Shown: in pieces, positions 45,369 to 54,727 of the stretch
Position numbering within the stretch: position 1 is the first letter of the stretch
Layout of the letters: the number at the start of each line of letters is the position of its first letter
From: Luteimicrobium album
Lineage (GTDB): Bacteria > Actinomycetota > Actinomycetes > Actinomycetales > Cellulomonadaceae
Direction of reading: 5' to 3'
Assembly: GCF_030161555.1 (NCBI RefSeq)
Contig: NZ_BSUK01000001.1
Location: 2,356,001 to 2,420,000 of the forward strand
Length of the DNA stretch: 64,000 nt
Position numbers and translations under genes: made by a program
Notes under the pieces: generated by a model
What the model was told of the DNA's origin: nothing
The model's input: only the letters and a program-made list of their open reading frames with translations
Database searches by the model: none

Positions 45369-46234
45369 CCGCCGCGACCGCCGCGACCCGGGCCGACGTC
45401 GCCCCCGCCGTCCCGCCGTCACGCGCGGGCGGCCCCCACCCGGACGTGCGCGTCGTGCGCCGTCGCCTCGGCCCCGGGCCACGGACCCGGCTGTCGTTCT
45501 GGGTGGGGCCGCTGCTCCTCCTCGCGGTCTGGGCCGTCGGCTCGTGGGCCGGGTTCATCAGCCCCGCCGTGCTGACGGCGCCCTGGGACGTCGCCAAGGA
45601 GTTCCAGAACCAGTGGGTCGACCACGACCTCCTCGGCAACATCGGCACGTCGCTGCGCCGGTCGGTCCTCGGCCTGACCCTCGGCGTGCTCGGCGGCGTC
45701 GTCCTCGCCGTGGCCTCCGGGCTGTCCCGCGTCGGCGAGGCGCTCATCGACGGGCCGATCCAGATCAAGCGGTCGATCCCCACCCTCGCCCTGATCCCGC
45801 TCTTCGTCGCGTGGTTCGGCATCGGCGAGTCGATGAAGGTCACCACGATCGCGCTCATCACGCTGATCCCGATCTACGTCAACACGCACAACGCGCTGCG
45901 GGGCATCGACGGCCGGTACGCCGAGCTCGCGGAGACCCTCGACGTCGGGCGGGTCGAGTTCGTCCGCAACGTCGTCCTTCCGGGAGCGCTGCCCGGCTTC
46001 CTGCTCGGGCTCCGCTTCGCGGTCACCGTGTCCCTCCTCGGCCTCGTCGTCGTCGAGCAGTTCAACTCCGAGTCGGGCATCGGGCACGTCATGACCCTCG
46101 CCCAGCAGTACGGCCAGACCTCCGTGATCGTGGTCGGGCTCGTCATCTACGGCGTCTTCGGCTTCCTCGCCGACACGGCCGTCCGCCTGATCGAGAGGAG
46201 GGCGCTGTCATGGCGACGCACCCTGGAGGGCTGA
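45365..46234 (+). CDS. ssuC: Sulfonate ABC transporter permease (SsuC-like)
   Basis: GTG 45365 overlaps the preceding stop. The 289-residue protein has six membrane helices of the BPD_transp_1 fold (FWVGPLLLLAVWAVGSWAGF, LGLTLGVLGGVVLAVASGLS and ALITLIPIYVNTHNALRGID). The cytoplasmic EAA-like loop is ELAETLDVGRVEFVRNVVLP. It forms the channel with the SsuB-like ATPase, whose gene starts 25 bases before this one ends. Confidence 0.9.
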   Translation: MTAATAATRADVAPAVPPSRAGGPHPDVRVVRRRLGPGPRTRLSFWVGPLLLLAVWAVGSWAGFISPAVLTAPWDVAKEFQNQWVDHDLLGNIGTSLRRSVLGLTLGVLGGVVLAVASGLSRVGEALIDGPIQIKRSIPTLALIPLFVAWFGIGESMKVTTIALITLIPIYVNTHNALRGIDGRYAELAETLDVGRVEFVRNVVLPGALPGFLLGLRFAVTVSLLGLVVVEQFNSESGIGHVMTLAQQYGQTSVIVVGLVIYGVFGFLADTAVRLIERRALSWRRTLEG

Positions 46235-47004
46235 CCTCCACCGAGGCCCCCGCGGTCCGCGTCCGGGACCTGCACCGCAGCTTCAACCGCTCCGGTGGTG
46301 TCCTGGAGGGACTCGACCTCGACGTCGCGCCCGGCGAGTTCGTCGCGGTGCTCGGACGCTCGGGGACCGGCAAGAGCACCCTGCTGCGGGCGCTCGCAGG
46401 CCTCGACCGGGACGTCGACGGCTACGGCGAGATCGAGGTACCCGTCGCGGTGTCCGTCGTGTTCCAGGACTCCCGGCTGCTGCCGTGGAAGCGGCTGCTC
46501 GACAACGTCACGTTCGGGCTCCGAGCCCCCGACGCCGACGAGCGCGGGCGCCGAGCCCTCGCCGAGGTGGGCCTCGCCGGGCGCGAGCGGGCCTGGCCCT
46601 ACGAGCTGTCCGGCGGCGAGGCACAGCGGGCCTCGCTCGCGCGGTCCCTCGTCCGCGAGCCCCAGCTCCTGCTCGCCGACGAGCCGTTCGGGGCGCTCGA
46701 CGCGCTCACCCGGATCAAGATGCACGAGCTCCTGCGCCGGCTCTGCGAGGTCCACCGACCCGCCGTCCTGCTCGTCACGCACGACGTCGACGAGGCGATC
46801 GTCCTCGCTGACCGGATCGTCGTCCTCGACGGCGGGACCGTGCAGACGGACGTCCGTGTGGAGCTCACGCAACGCTCGCCGGTCGCTCCCGGCTTCGGCG
46901 AGCTCCGCGACTTCCTCCTCGGCCGCCTCGGGGTGCAGGAGCACCTCGGTGCCGACTTCATCGCCCCCGGTCGACGCCGCGCCACGTCGGCCACTCCCTC
47001 CTAA
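46210..47004 (+). CDS. ssuB: Sulfonate ABC transporter ATP-binding protein (SsuB-like)
   Basis: ATG 46210 gives 264 residues. Walker A is GRSGTGKST, the Q-loop is VFQDSRLLPWK, the ABC signature is LSGGEAQRASLARSLV, Walker B is LLLADEPFGALDALTR and the H-loop is LLVTHDVDEAI. The Q-loop and DALTR sequences are those of the nitrate/sulfonate/taurine importer subfamily. Intact and cytosolic. Confidence 0.92.
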   Translation: MATHPGGLTSTEAPAVRVRDLHRSFNRSGGVLEGLDLDVAPGEFVAVLGRSGTGKSTLLRALAGLDRDVDGYGEIEVPVAVSVVFQDSRLLPWKRLLDNVTFGLRAPDADERGRRALAEVGLAGRERAWPYELSGGEAQRASLARSLVREPQLLLADEPFGALDALTRIKMHELLRRLCEVHRPAVLLVTHDVDEAIVLADRIVVLDGGTVQTDVRVELTQRSPVAPGFGELRDFLLGRLGVQEHLGADFIAPGRRRATSATPS

Positions 47005-47016
47005 GGAGACCTCCCC

Positions 47017-48380
47017 ATGACACGCCAGCTCCACTTCAACCTGTTCCTCCACGACACCGGGCACCACGAGGCCTCGTGGCGCCTTCCCGACGCGGACCCG
47101 ACCTCGAACCTGTCTCTCGCGGCCCACCAGCACCTCGCCCGGGTGGCCGAGGACGCGAAGTTCGACTCGGTGTTCCTCGCCGACAGCCCCGTCCTGTGGA
47201 GCGACCCCGGTCGGCGCCCGTCGGGCAAGCTCGAGCCCACCGTCCTGCTCGCGGCGCTCGCGGTGAGCACGAGCCGGATCGGCCTGATCGCCACGGCGTC
47301 GACGTCGTACAACGAGCCGTACAACCTGGCGCGCCGGTTCGCGTCGCTCGACCACCTGTCGGGCGGGCGCGCGGGCTGGAACATCGTGACGACCGCCGGA
47401 GAGGCCGCCGCGCGCAACTTCGGCCTCGACGAGCAGCCGCTCCACAAGGCCCGCTACGAGCGCGCCGACGAGTTCCTCGACGTCGCGACGAAGCTGTGGG
47501 ACTCGTGGGCCGACGACGCCGTCGTCGCCGACAAGGCCGGCGGCGTGCACGCGCACGGCGACCGGGTGCGGCGCGCCGAGCACGAGGGACCCTTCTTCCG
47601 TGTCGAGGGGCCGCTCAACGTCCCGCGCTCGCCGCAGGGCTACCCGCTGCTCGTGCAGGCCGGGTCGTCCGAGGACGGCAAGGAGTTCGCCGCGCGCTGG
47701 GCGGAGGCCGTCTTCACCGCCCAGCCGACGCTCGAGGAGAGCCAGGAGTTCTACGCGGACCTCAAGCGGCGGGCGGCCGCCGTCGGGCGGGATCCGGACG
47801 GCGTCGTCGTGCTGCCTGGCATCGTGCCCGTCATCGGTGACACGGAGTCCGAGGCGCGCGAGCTGGACGCCGAGCTCGACCGGCTGATCGCGCCGCAGTA
47901 CGCGCTCACGACGCTCGCCCGCACGCTCAAGGTCGACCCGGACCGGCTGTCGCTCGACGAGCCTCTCCCGCTCGACCTGCCCGACGAGGACGAGATCGAG
48001 GGCTCCAAGAGCCGTCGCACGCTCATCGTCGACTGGGCGCGCCGCGACAACCTGACCGTGCGCGAGCTCATCGGGAAGCTCGGGGAGGGCGCGGGCACCG
48101 CACCTTCACGGGCACGGCGGTGCAGGTCGCCGACACCATCCAGCACTACTTCGAGAACGGCGCTGCCGACGGCTTCAACATCATGCCCGCGGTGCTCCCG
48201 TCGGGGATCGAGGCCTTCACGTCGCAGGTCGTGCCGATCCTGCAGGAGCGCGGGCTGTTCCGGACCGAGTACGAGGGGACGACGCTCCGAGACCACTACG
48301 GCCTCGCGCGGCCGCGCAACCGGCACGACGACGGCGTCCGCGTCCCCGAGCTGGGCCGCGTCACGGCCGGGGTTGCCTGA
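47017..48380 (+). CDS. NtaA/SnaA/DszA-type flavin monooxygenase (frameshifted)
   Basis: ATG 47017 follows AAGGAG. The protein (about 454 residues) is a luciferase-like monooxygenase (HFNLFLHDTGHHEASWRLPD, TASTSYNEPYNLARRFASLD, GGRAGWNIVTTAGEAAARNF). These features mark the FMNH2-dependent NtaA/SnaA/DszA group that attacks chelators and organosulfur compounds. The G3 run at 48095-48097 lacks one base. After correction HRTFTGTAVQVADTIQHYFE completes the C-terminus, ending VTAGVA. It probably oxidises the imported sulfur compound. A separate flavin reductase is needed and is not encoded nearby. Confidence 0.85.
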
Positions 48381-48381
48381 G

Positions 48382-49467
48382 ATGGGCGCCGATCCGAGGG
48401 AGCCGGAGCTCCTCTGGTACGTCCCCAACACCGTCGATCCCGGCCACCGCGGCGACTTCACCGCCGACGGCTGGGGCACCCTCGACTTCACGGTCGACCT
48501 GGCACGGACCGCGGAGGCGCACGGCTGGTCGGGTGCGCTGTTCGGGACCGGCTGGGGCCGTCCGGACACGTTCACGGTCGCGACGGCGGTCGCCGCCCTG
48601 ACGACGACGTTCCGCCCGCTGGTCGCGATCCGGCCGGGCTACTGGCAGCCCGCGCACTTCGCGAGCGCCGCAGCGACGTTGCAGCACCTGAGTCGCGGCC
48701 GCCTGCTGGTCAACATCGTCAGCGGGCAGGACGACCTCGCCGCGTACGGGGACGTCGAGGGCGACCAGGCGCAGCGCTACGCCCGCACGAAGGAGTTCAT
48801 GCGGCTGGTCCGGCGGCTGTGGGCCGAGGAGAACGTCACGTTCGAGGGCGAGCACTTCCGCGTCACCGACTCGACGGTCGTGCCGCGACTGCCCGCTGGT
48901 GCGCCGCGGCTGTACTTCGGGGGCGCGTCGCCGGCCGCGGAGCGGGTCGCGGCCACCGAGGCGGACGTCCAGCTGTTCTGGGGCGAGCCGCTCGACGGCA
49001 TCGAGGCCCGGATCTCCCGGCTCCGGGAGCTGTCGAAGGACCTCGACCGCGACCTGCCGCCGCTCGAGTTCGGGCTCCGCGTCACGACGCTCGTGCGGGA
49101 CACCACCGAGGAGGCGTGGCGCGACGCCGAGGCGAAGGTCGCGGAGCTCGCCGCCCGCCAGGGAGAGCGGCTCACGCCCGCGTTCCGGCGCCAGACCGCC
49201 GTCGGGCAGCGGCGACTCCTCGACCTCGCCGAGCGCGGCGACGTCCTCGACGACAACCTCTACACCGCGCCCGGCCGTTACGGCGGCGGGGGAGCCGGCA
49301 CCACGTGGCTCGTCGGGTCCGCCGACGACGTCGCAGCCTCCTTGCGGAAGTACGCGGACCTGGGCGTGACGCACTTCGTGCTGTCGGACACCCCGTACAA
49401 GCAGGAGACGGCCCGGGTCGGCGACGCGCTGGTCCCCCGGCTGCGTGCACGAGCGGTCGACGGCTGA
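48382..49467 (+). CDS. ssuD: Alkanesulfonate monooxygenase (SsuD-like)
   Basis: ATG 48382 lies one base after the preceding stop. The 361-residue luciferase-like protein contains LVAIRPGYWQPAHFASAAAT and RLLVNIVSGQDDLAAYGDVE. RYARTKEFMRLVRRLWAEEN and a C-terminal GTTWLVGSADDVAASLRKYA segment also match SsuD. SsuD uses FMNH2 and O2 to cleave alkanesulfonates to aldehyde and sulfite, which feeds cysteine synthesis. This makes the cysteine-sensing leader at the operon head sensible. Intact. Confidence 0.88.
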   Translation: MGADPREPELLWYVPNTVDPGHRGDFTADGWGTLDFTVDLARTAEAHGWSGALFGTGWGRPDTFTVATAVAALTTTFRPLVAIRPGYWQPAHFASAAATLQHLSRGRLLVNIVSGQDDLAAYGDVEGDQAQRYARTKEFMRLVRRLWAEENVTFEGEHFRVTDSTVVPRLPAGAPRLYFGGASPAAERVAATEADVQLFWGEPLDGIEARISRLRELSKDLDRDLPPLEFGLRVTTLVRDTTEEAWRDAEAKVAELAARQGERLTPAFRRQTAVGQRRLLDLAERGDVLDDNLYTAPGRYGGGGAGTTWLVGSADDVAASLRKYADLGVTHFVLSDTPYKQETARVGDALVPRLRARAVDG

Positions 49468-49508
49468 TCCGCGAAGGCGGTCGGCACCGCCAGTACCGCA
49501 CCCTGCGC

Positions 49509-50915
49509 TCAGCTGTGGATGCGGGCGGAACGGAACCGTACGTCGGCGGCGCGGTGCGCTCTGCTGCCCCGGCCCGTGCCTCCTGCCACGTGGAGCCCGT
49601 CGACCACCAGGTCGACGAGGCGGGCGACGGTCTCCGGAGACGTGTGCGCGGTCGCACGCAATACCCCGTACAGCAGCGTGGCCACGTCGTCGGGGCTGAT
49701 GTCCGCACGCAGTGAACCGTGCCGAGTCCCCTCGTCGAGGAGGGTGGCCACCGCGGCCAAGACGAGTCGGTGTGCGGTGGCTTCGGTCCGTCGTCGTGGT
49801 GCCGCCGAGACCAGCATCGCAAGAGCTTCGGGTCGCGTGCGGAACTGGAGGGCGACGTGCCGCAACCACGTGCGCAAGGCGACGTCGGGCCGGTTCCCGG
49901 CCAGCAGTGCCCGCGCACGGACGACTGCGTCGTTCAGCACCGCGAGACCGTCGCTCTGAGGCAGGTCGATGTGCTCGACCGGTACCTCGGTCACGCAGAC
50001 CGGCGTCGCCGAGGTCGCGACGAGCAGCAGCCGTGCCGAGCCGGAACGACCGGCGAGGAGCGACACGAGTGCGGCATCCATCCTGTTCGAGGCGTCTACG
50101 TCGTCGAGCAGGATCGCGACCGGGACGCGTGCCGACAACGCGTCGAGGGCGTCCGCCGCCTCCCGGAGCAGCCGTTCTGTCGAGGCGCCTCGAGCGCTCG
50201 CAGCGATCTGCTCGTAGACCTCGCGACGGATGAGCGACGGCAGCAGAGCGAGCCACGACGGCGCGTAGCGCACCAAGGTCGAACGTGCCGCGGCCGCCGC
50301 GGGCCCACGGCAGAGAGCGCCGAAGACCTCGACGAACGCACCCGGGTGTCCGTCCGGAGGCCGCCCGGGTGCGTTACGGACGCATCGGACCAGCGCCACC
50401 GCCGCGTACCCGCTATGCGTCAGCCGATGGTGGAACGCCTGGAGCAGCGTCGACTTTCCTGTGCCGCGCGGACCGATCACGACGCCGGACGTCCGCCTTC
50501 CCGATCGTGCCGCAGTCCACCAGGACTCGAGGACGGCGAGGCGGTCGGCCGGTGGCGGCGCACCGAGCGGAGCGCTCAGCGGCGGGAGATCGCGATGGAC
50601 CGGGGGAAGGAATCGGTAGCCGTACCTGTGGACGGTGGCGATGAAACCGTCAGGCGGCGATCCGTCCGAGCGCTGGCCCGCCAGACGGCCCCGGAGCTCG
50701 TTGATGCAGACGGTGAGCGCGTTGTCTGCGACGGGTTCGTGCCAGACGGCGTCGAGCAGGTGCTGTCGCGACACGGTGTCCCCCGCGTGCGAGAGCAACT
50801 CGAGGAGCACTTCGGCGACCTTGGGGCGCAGATGCGCGCAGCTTTGCGGCGAGACGAGGAGCGCCTCGGCAACCTCGAACCTGCGGTCCGCGAAGAAATA
50901 TGCGCGCGCAGGCAC
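49509..50915 (-). CDS. wHTH-AAA ATPase regulator with TetR_C-like end
   Basis: The most plausible start is GTG 50915 (VPARAYFFADRRFEVAEALL), giving 468 residues. The frame is open further upstream without good signals. Residues about 5-105 are an OmpR/CadC-type winged helix (LLDAVWHEPVADNALTVCIN, ending VHRYGYRFLPPV). Residues about 135-330 are a STAND-like ATPase with Walker A GPRGTGKST and Walker B VAILLDDVDAS. Residues about 345-455 (LAAVATLLDEGTRHGSLRAD, then ISPDDVATLLYGVLRATAHT) resemble the ligand domain of TetR repressors. I do not know this combination from named families. It is divergent from the tyrosinase cluster and probably controls it. Confidence 0.75.
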   Translation of the reverse strand: MPARAYFFADRRFEVAEALLVSPQSCAHLRPKVAEVLLELLSHAGDTVSRQHLLDAVWHEPVADNALTVCINELRGRLAGQRSDGSPPDGFIATVHRYGYRFLPPVHRDLPPLSAPLGAPPPADRLAVLESWWTAARSGRRTSGVVIGPRGTGKSTLLQAFHHRLTHSGYAAVALVRCVRNAPGRPPDGHPGAFVEVFGALCRGPAAAAARSTLVRYAPSWLALLPSLIRREVYEQIAASARGASTERLLREAADALDALSARVPVAILLDDVDASNRMDAALVSLLAGRSGSARLLLVATSATPVCVTEVPVEHIDLPQSDGLAVLNDAVVRARALLAGNRPDVALRTWLRHVALQFRTRPEALAMLVSAAPRRRTEATAHRLVLAAVATLLDEGTRHGSLRADISPDDVATLLYGVLRATAHTSPETVARLVDLVVDGLHVAGGTGRGSRAHRAADVRFRSARIHS

Positions 50916-51013
50916 CCACCAGTCTTCGGTGCGCCACCCCTCGCTCAGCTCACGCGCCCTTCCGTCGCTGGTTCGTCGTGCCGGAAACCTGAGACGTCTT
51001 GCATCGTATGCGG

Positions 51014-51042
51014 TGGCTTTCGGCGGCGCCGGTCGAAAGCCA
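51014..51042. promoter_or_regulatory. Inverted repeat in the divergent control region
   Basis: TGGCTTTCG and CGAAAGCCA are perfect 9-bp inverted copies 11 bases apart. They lie midway between the wHTH-AAA regulator start (50915) and the next gene (51169), and are a candidate operator for that regulator. Confidence 0.45.
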
Positions 51043-51168
51043 GCGGACTCGAACAAGTCTGTAAGGACTTCGCTGGGTGCCCTCGCTAGCGTCCGGTGAA
51101 AGGGGGTCGCAGCGTTGCCGGCAGCCGTGCCGCAGCCCGGCCTCGCCGAGGACGTGAGGGGCACGATC

Positions 51169-52322
51169 ATGGCGGACCAGATCTCCGAGCTCACTATCCC
51201 GCAGCCGAACCCGTACAACCGGCAGGCGGTCAAGGAATACATCTTCAACGAGACCGGCAACATCATGCTCGCCTCGACAGCGCTCGGATCGAAGAAGATC
51301 TCGCGGCAGGTCAGGGACGTGTTCGCTGAGGTGGCGGTCTTTTTCGCGGCGATGACGAAGGCTATCTCGACGACGATCGACCCCGCGACCAACCAGTCGT
51401 ACTCGATCTACGACTACGACGTGCTGCAGGGCATCGTCGACGGCTCGGGCCTCTTCGTCCAGGTCACCGAGGAGGACTTGCACCACTCGAGCCAGAGCTT
51501 CGGGGCTGAGCTCAGCAAGGAGCTCGTCGAGGGCTTGCTCGGTCTTGCCACCGGCGCGGGCGAGCTCAGCTTTGCCGAGGGCATGATCGCCGCGATGGGG
51601 CAGGAGGGCCTCAAGATCTCCGGGAGCTCGGCGTCGACCAGCAGCAAGGTCGCGACCATCGTGTTCGTGTGCGAGTACCTCCTGGGGATGCCCATCGTCA
51701 GCGCGCTCGTCGTGTCGGTCGACGCGAAGCAGTACAAGCAGCAGTTCCAGGCGGGTCCGTGCCTCAAGGAGTCGAGCACGACGTTCGACATGGTGATGCA
51801 CAAGGACACGTACATGTTCGTCACCCCGAGGTTCATCAAGCAGTACTCGGGCGATCTCGCGTCGGTTGAGGACGATGTCGACTTCGCAGAGTTCGTCAGC
51901 TATCTCTCGGACCTGGTCGTGCGGCGGCCGGTGATCACTGGGGTGAACACGACGCGCGGAGGCCTCGCGCCCGGCGTACTCGTGCCGGGCGAGGAGTACG
52001 TCATCGTCGGGGCCTTCCTCGACAACAGTCCTCAGGCCCCGGCGAAGGGGAGAGCATCGAGCTCCGCGTCGTTCCGGCAGAGGGACAGGCGGGGCCGTCG
52101 ACGGCGAACGTGACCGCGAACATCCAGTCCATGAGCACGACGTTCTCGGTGACGGGCACGCTCGACACGCCCGCGGCCCTCGGGTTCTACGCCGGGAAGT
52201 CCGCGACGACTCCCTACCTGGTCACCCCGACCCAGTACACGCTCAGCAAGGCGCCGACACCGCCGAAGAGCGCGTCCGACGGGGACGAACGGTCGGACGG
52301 AGGTGTCGCTCGACAGCACTGA
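51169..52322 (+). CDS. Unrecognised protein upstream of tyrosinase (frameshifted)
   Basis: ATG 51169 follows GAGGGG at good spacing; an ATG-less extension to 51115 is not needed. The protein is about 384 residues after restoring one base in the G4 run at 52047-52050 (the join reads KGESIELRVVPAEGQAG). Residues 1-180 look helical (IMLASTALGSKKISRQVRDV, SFAEGMIAAMGQEGLK). A hydrophobic stretch lies near residue 165 (VATIVFVCEYLLGMPIVSAL). Residues about 270-370 look beta-rich and Ig-like. No signal peptide and no catalytic motif are evident. I recognise no family. Co-transcription with tyrosinase suggests a partner, chaperone or substrate role. Confidence 0.7.
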
Positions 52323-52386
52323 GACGCCCGCAGGCTCGACGCACCAGCCGACCAGCACCGACACGAGATCAGCACCGGGGGAGACG

Positions 52387-53899
52387 ATGTACATCAGGAA
52401 GAGCGCCTGGGCGGGCGCAGGAGAACCGGGATGGCCGTGGTCGTCCGACCTGCTCTGGTATGCCACGGGGTCCGGGTGCTGCAGGCCCGGGCCTTCTCCG
52501 ATCCCACGAGCTGGTGGACGTTCGCAGCCATCCACGGGTTCGGCCTGGACCGGTGGAGGGAGGTCGGTCTGATGCCGGCCACCCCGCCGCCCGGCGCAGG
52601 GTTCCGGAACGTGCTGTGGGACCAGTGCCAGCACCAGAGCTGGTACTTCCTGCCGTGGCATCGCGGCTACGTCCTGGCGCTCGAGGAGGAGGTGCGGGCA
52701 GCGGTGGTCGCGTCTGGCGGACCCGAGGACTGGGCGTTGCCGTACTGGAACTACTTCCGCGACCCTGCCATCCCGCCGGCGTTCACCGAGGTGTCGACCC
52801 CCGACGGCGCGCCGAACCCGCTCCGGGTCCGCGCGCGGTTCGGGCCGGCCGGTGACGGCGTCATCCGCATCCCGAGAGCGCAGATCAACGCTCGCGCGAT
52901 GCAGCTCCACGCCTTCACAGGGACTCGCAACGGGTCGCCCGGGTTCGGCGGCCTCGACACCGGGTTCTCACACGAGGGTGAGACGTCGGGTGCGCTCGAG
53001 TCGCAGCCGCACAACGTAGTCCACGTCCTGATCGGCGGACGTGGTGTGCTGGACGGCCGGTCGGTGAGCGGCGTGATGTCGGATCCTCGCACTGCGGGAC
53101 TGGACCCGGTCTTCTGGCTCCACCACGCGAACATCGATCGCATGTGGGCCGCGTGGAACGCCGCAGGCGAGCAAGACCCACGTGGGGAGGCCTGGCTCGA
53201 GGGACCGACGGCGCGACGGTTCGCGCTGCCTCGGCTCAGCGGGAAGATCGAGGAGTTCGAGCCGAGTGAGATGCGTCGCATCGACGACCTCGGGTATGGG
53301 TACGACTCGCTCGACGTCGGGGCGGTAGCCGTCACCACGGCCCCGGAGGGGATGCAGCGGCCGTCGGCGAGGAAGGTCGGGCAGCGATGGACAGTCGCGT
53401 GGAACTCGTGGGTGCGAACGCGGAGCCTCTCGTGCTGGAACCCGGTGGCGGGCAGGACGTCGTGCGGCTGGAGCCGACGGTCGAAGCGGTCGCCGCCCGC
53501 CTCGACGGTGGGGTGGGTTCGATAGTGCAGCCCGGGGACCGGCTGTTCCTCAACCTCGAGGGCCTCCGCGCCAACGAGGACGCGATCGTCCTGGACGTCT
53601 ACGTCGGGCTGCCGGTCGGCGCCGTTCCGGCCGATCACCCGGAGCTGCTCGCCGGGTCGATCGGGCTCTTCGGGACCCAGGCCGCCACCGACCCCGACGG
53701 GCCGCACGGCGGACGGGGCCTGACCCACGTCCTCGACGTGACGGATGTCGTCGCTGGTCTCCGCCGCTCGGACGCCCTCGATCCTCGTGCGCTCACGGTC
53801 ACGATCGTGCCGATGACGCCGCTCGAGCCCGGCGACGACGTCTCGGTGTCACGGATCAGCGTGTTCCGCGAGGCGCCGCGCGCGGGCGACGCGTCGTGA
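52387..53899 (+). CDS. Tyrosinase (type-3 copper) with C-terminal PPO-like domain (two frameshifts)
   Basis: ATG 52387 (MYIRKSAWAGAGEPGWPWSS) has GGGGGAG upstream. One base each must be restored in G4 runs at 52467-52470 and 53346-53349, giving about 504 residues. Copper-A ligands appear in AAIHGF, CQHQSW and LPWHRGY, and copper-B in SQPHNVVHV and DPVFWLHHANIDRMW. The end (ILDVYVGLPVGAV, then SVSRISVFREAP) resembles the KFDV-type C-terminal domain of plant polyphenol oxidases. Enzymes of this class oxidise monophenols and diphenols to quinones. There is no signal peptide, so activity may be intracellular. Without the correction at 53346, a false second gene appears to start at about 53387. 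Confidence 0.85.
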
Positions 53900-54716
53900 C
53901 ACCGGCGGCGTGGGAGCGCCGTCGGGTCCGGGCCCCCGTCGTCGGGGCCGCCGCCGTCGCCTGGATCCTCCTCGTCACGCTGCAGGTGCAGGCGAGCCTG
54001 ATGGCGGCGTCCGGCGGCACCCCGGCGATCGCGTCGGCCGGACGATCACCGGGGCAGACGGACGCCCACGCTGGGCACCTCGCGGGCCACGCGATGGGGG
54101 TGGTCGGGGGCGGTGGGCTGCTGGGCGTCGCAGGGGCGGTCGCACCCCTGCTCATGCTGGTCGCGATGATGGGGCCGATGACGATCGAGCCCTTCGCCAG
54201 GTCGTCGACCGAGGCTTGCCGAGGCTCCGGCTGCGGCGGGTCGTCCTACTGCTCGCGGGCTACGGCGCGGTGTGGACGGTCGGACTGCTCGCGCTGGACC
54301 GTGCGGCCGCCACGGTCCACGCGGCGCCGTGGTGGGTGCTGGTGGCCGTCCTCGTAGGGACCTGCACCTGGCAGTGTGCGCCCGGCCGCCACCGTTGCGT
54401 GAAGCGGATGCACGGAGGTCGTCCGCTGCCGGTGTTCGGCTTGCGCGCCGACGTGGGGACGGTCGCGGCGGGGCTACGTCACGGTGTGTGGTGCGCAGGG
54501 TCCTGTTGGGCGCTGATGCTCGTCGCGATGCTCGCGAACGGTCTCGCAGGGCTCGGGCTGATGGCTCTCGTGGCGTCGTGGCTGTGGGTCGAGCACCTCG
54601 ATCCGCCGCGACGGCCCGGATGGGGGCCTCACATCCCCTGGCGGGCGGCACGCATCCTCCTGACCGCGGTGCGTCGTCACCGGCCGAAGTACACCGCGCC
54701 GGTGGCACGCCACTGA
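53896..54716 (+). CDS. DUF2182 predicted metal-binding membrane protein (frameshifted)
   Basis: GTG 53896 overlaps the tyrosinase stop. The first helix is VVGAAAVAWILLVTLQVQAS, followed by a His-rich loop (TDAHAGHLAGHAMG) and LLMLVAMMGPMTIEP. One missing base near 54190 then leads to RLRRVVLLLAGYGAVWTVGL, CTWQCAPGRHRCVKRMHGG and WCAGSCWALMLVAMLANGLA, the diagnostic Cys and aromatic motifs of DUF2182. The protein has about 273 residues and roughly seven helices. DUF2182 proteins are predicted to bind metal. Coupling to a copper enzyme hints at copper delivery, which is inference. Confidence 0.8.
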
Positions 54717-54727
54717 CGAGCCCCCGC

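Noticed and set aside
53387..53899. Separate gene starting MDSRVELVGAN after tyrosinase
   Set aside because: One added base in the G4 run at 53346 makes this the C-terminal domain of the tyrosinase. The ATG has no ribosome site.
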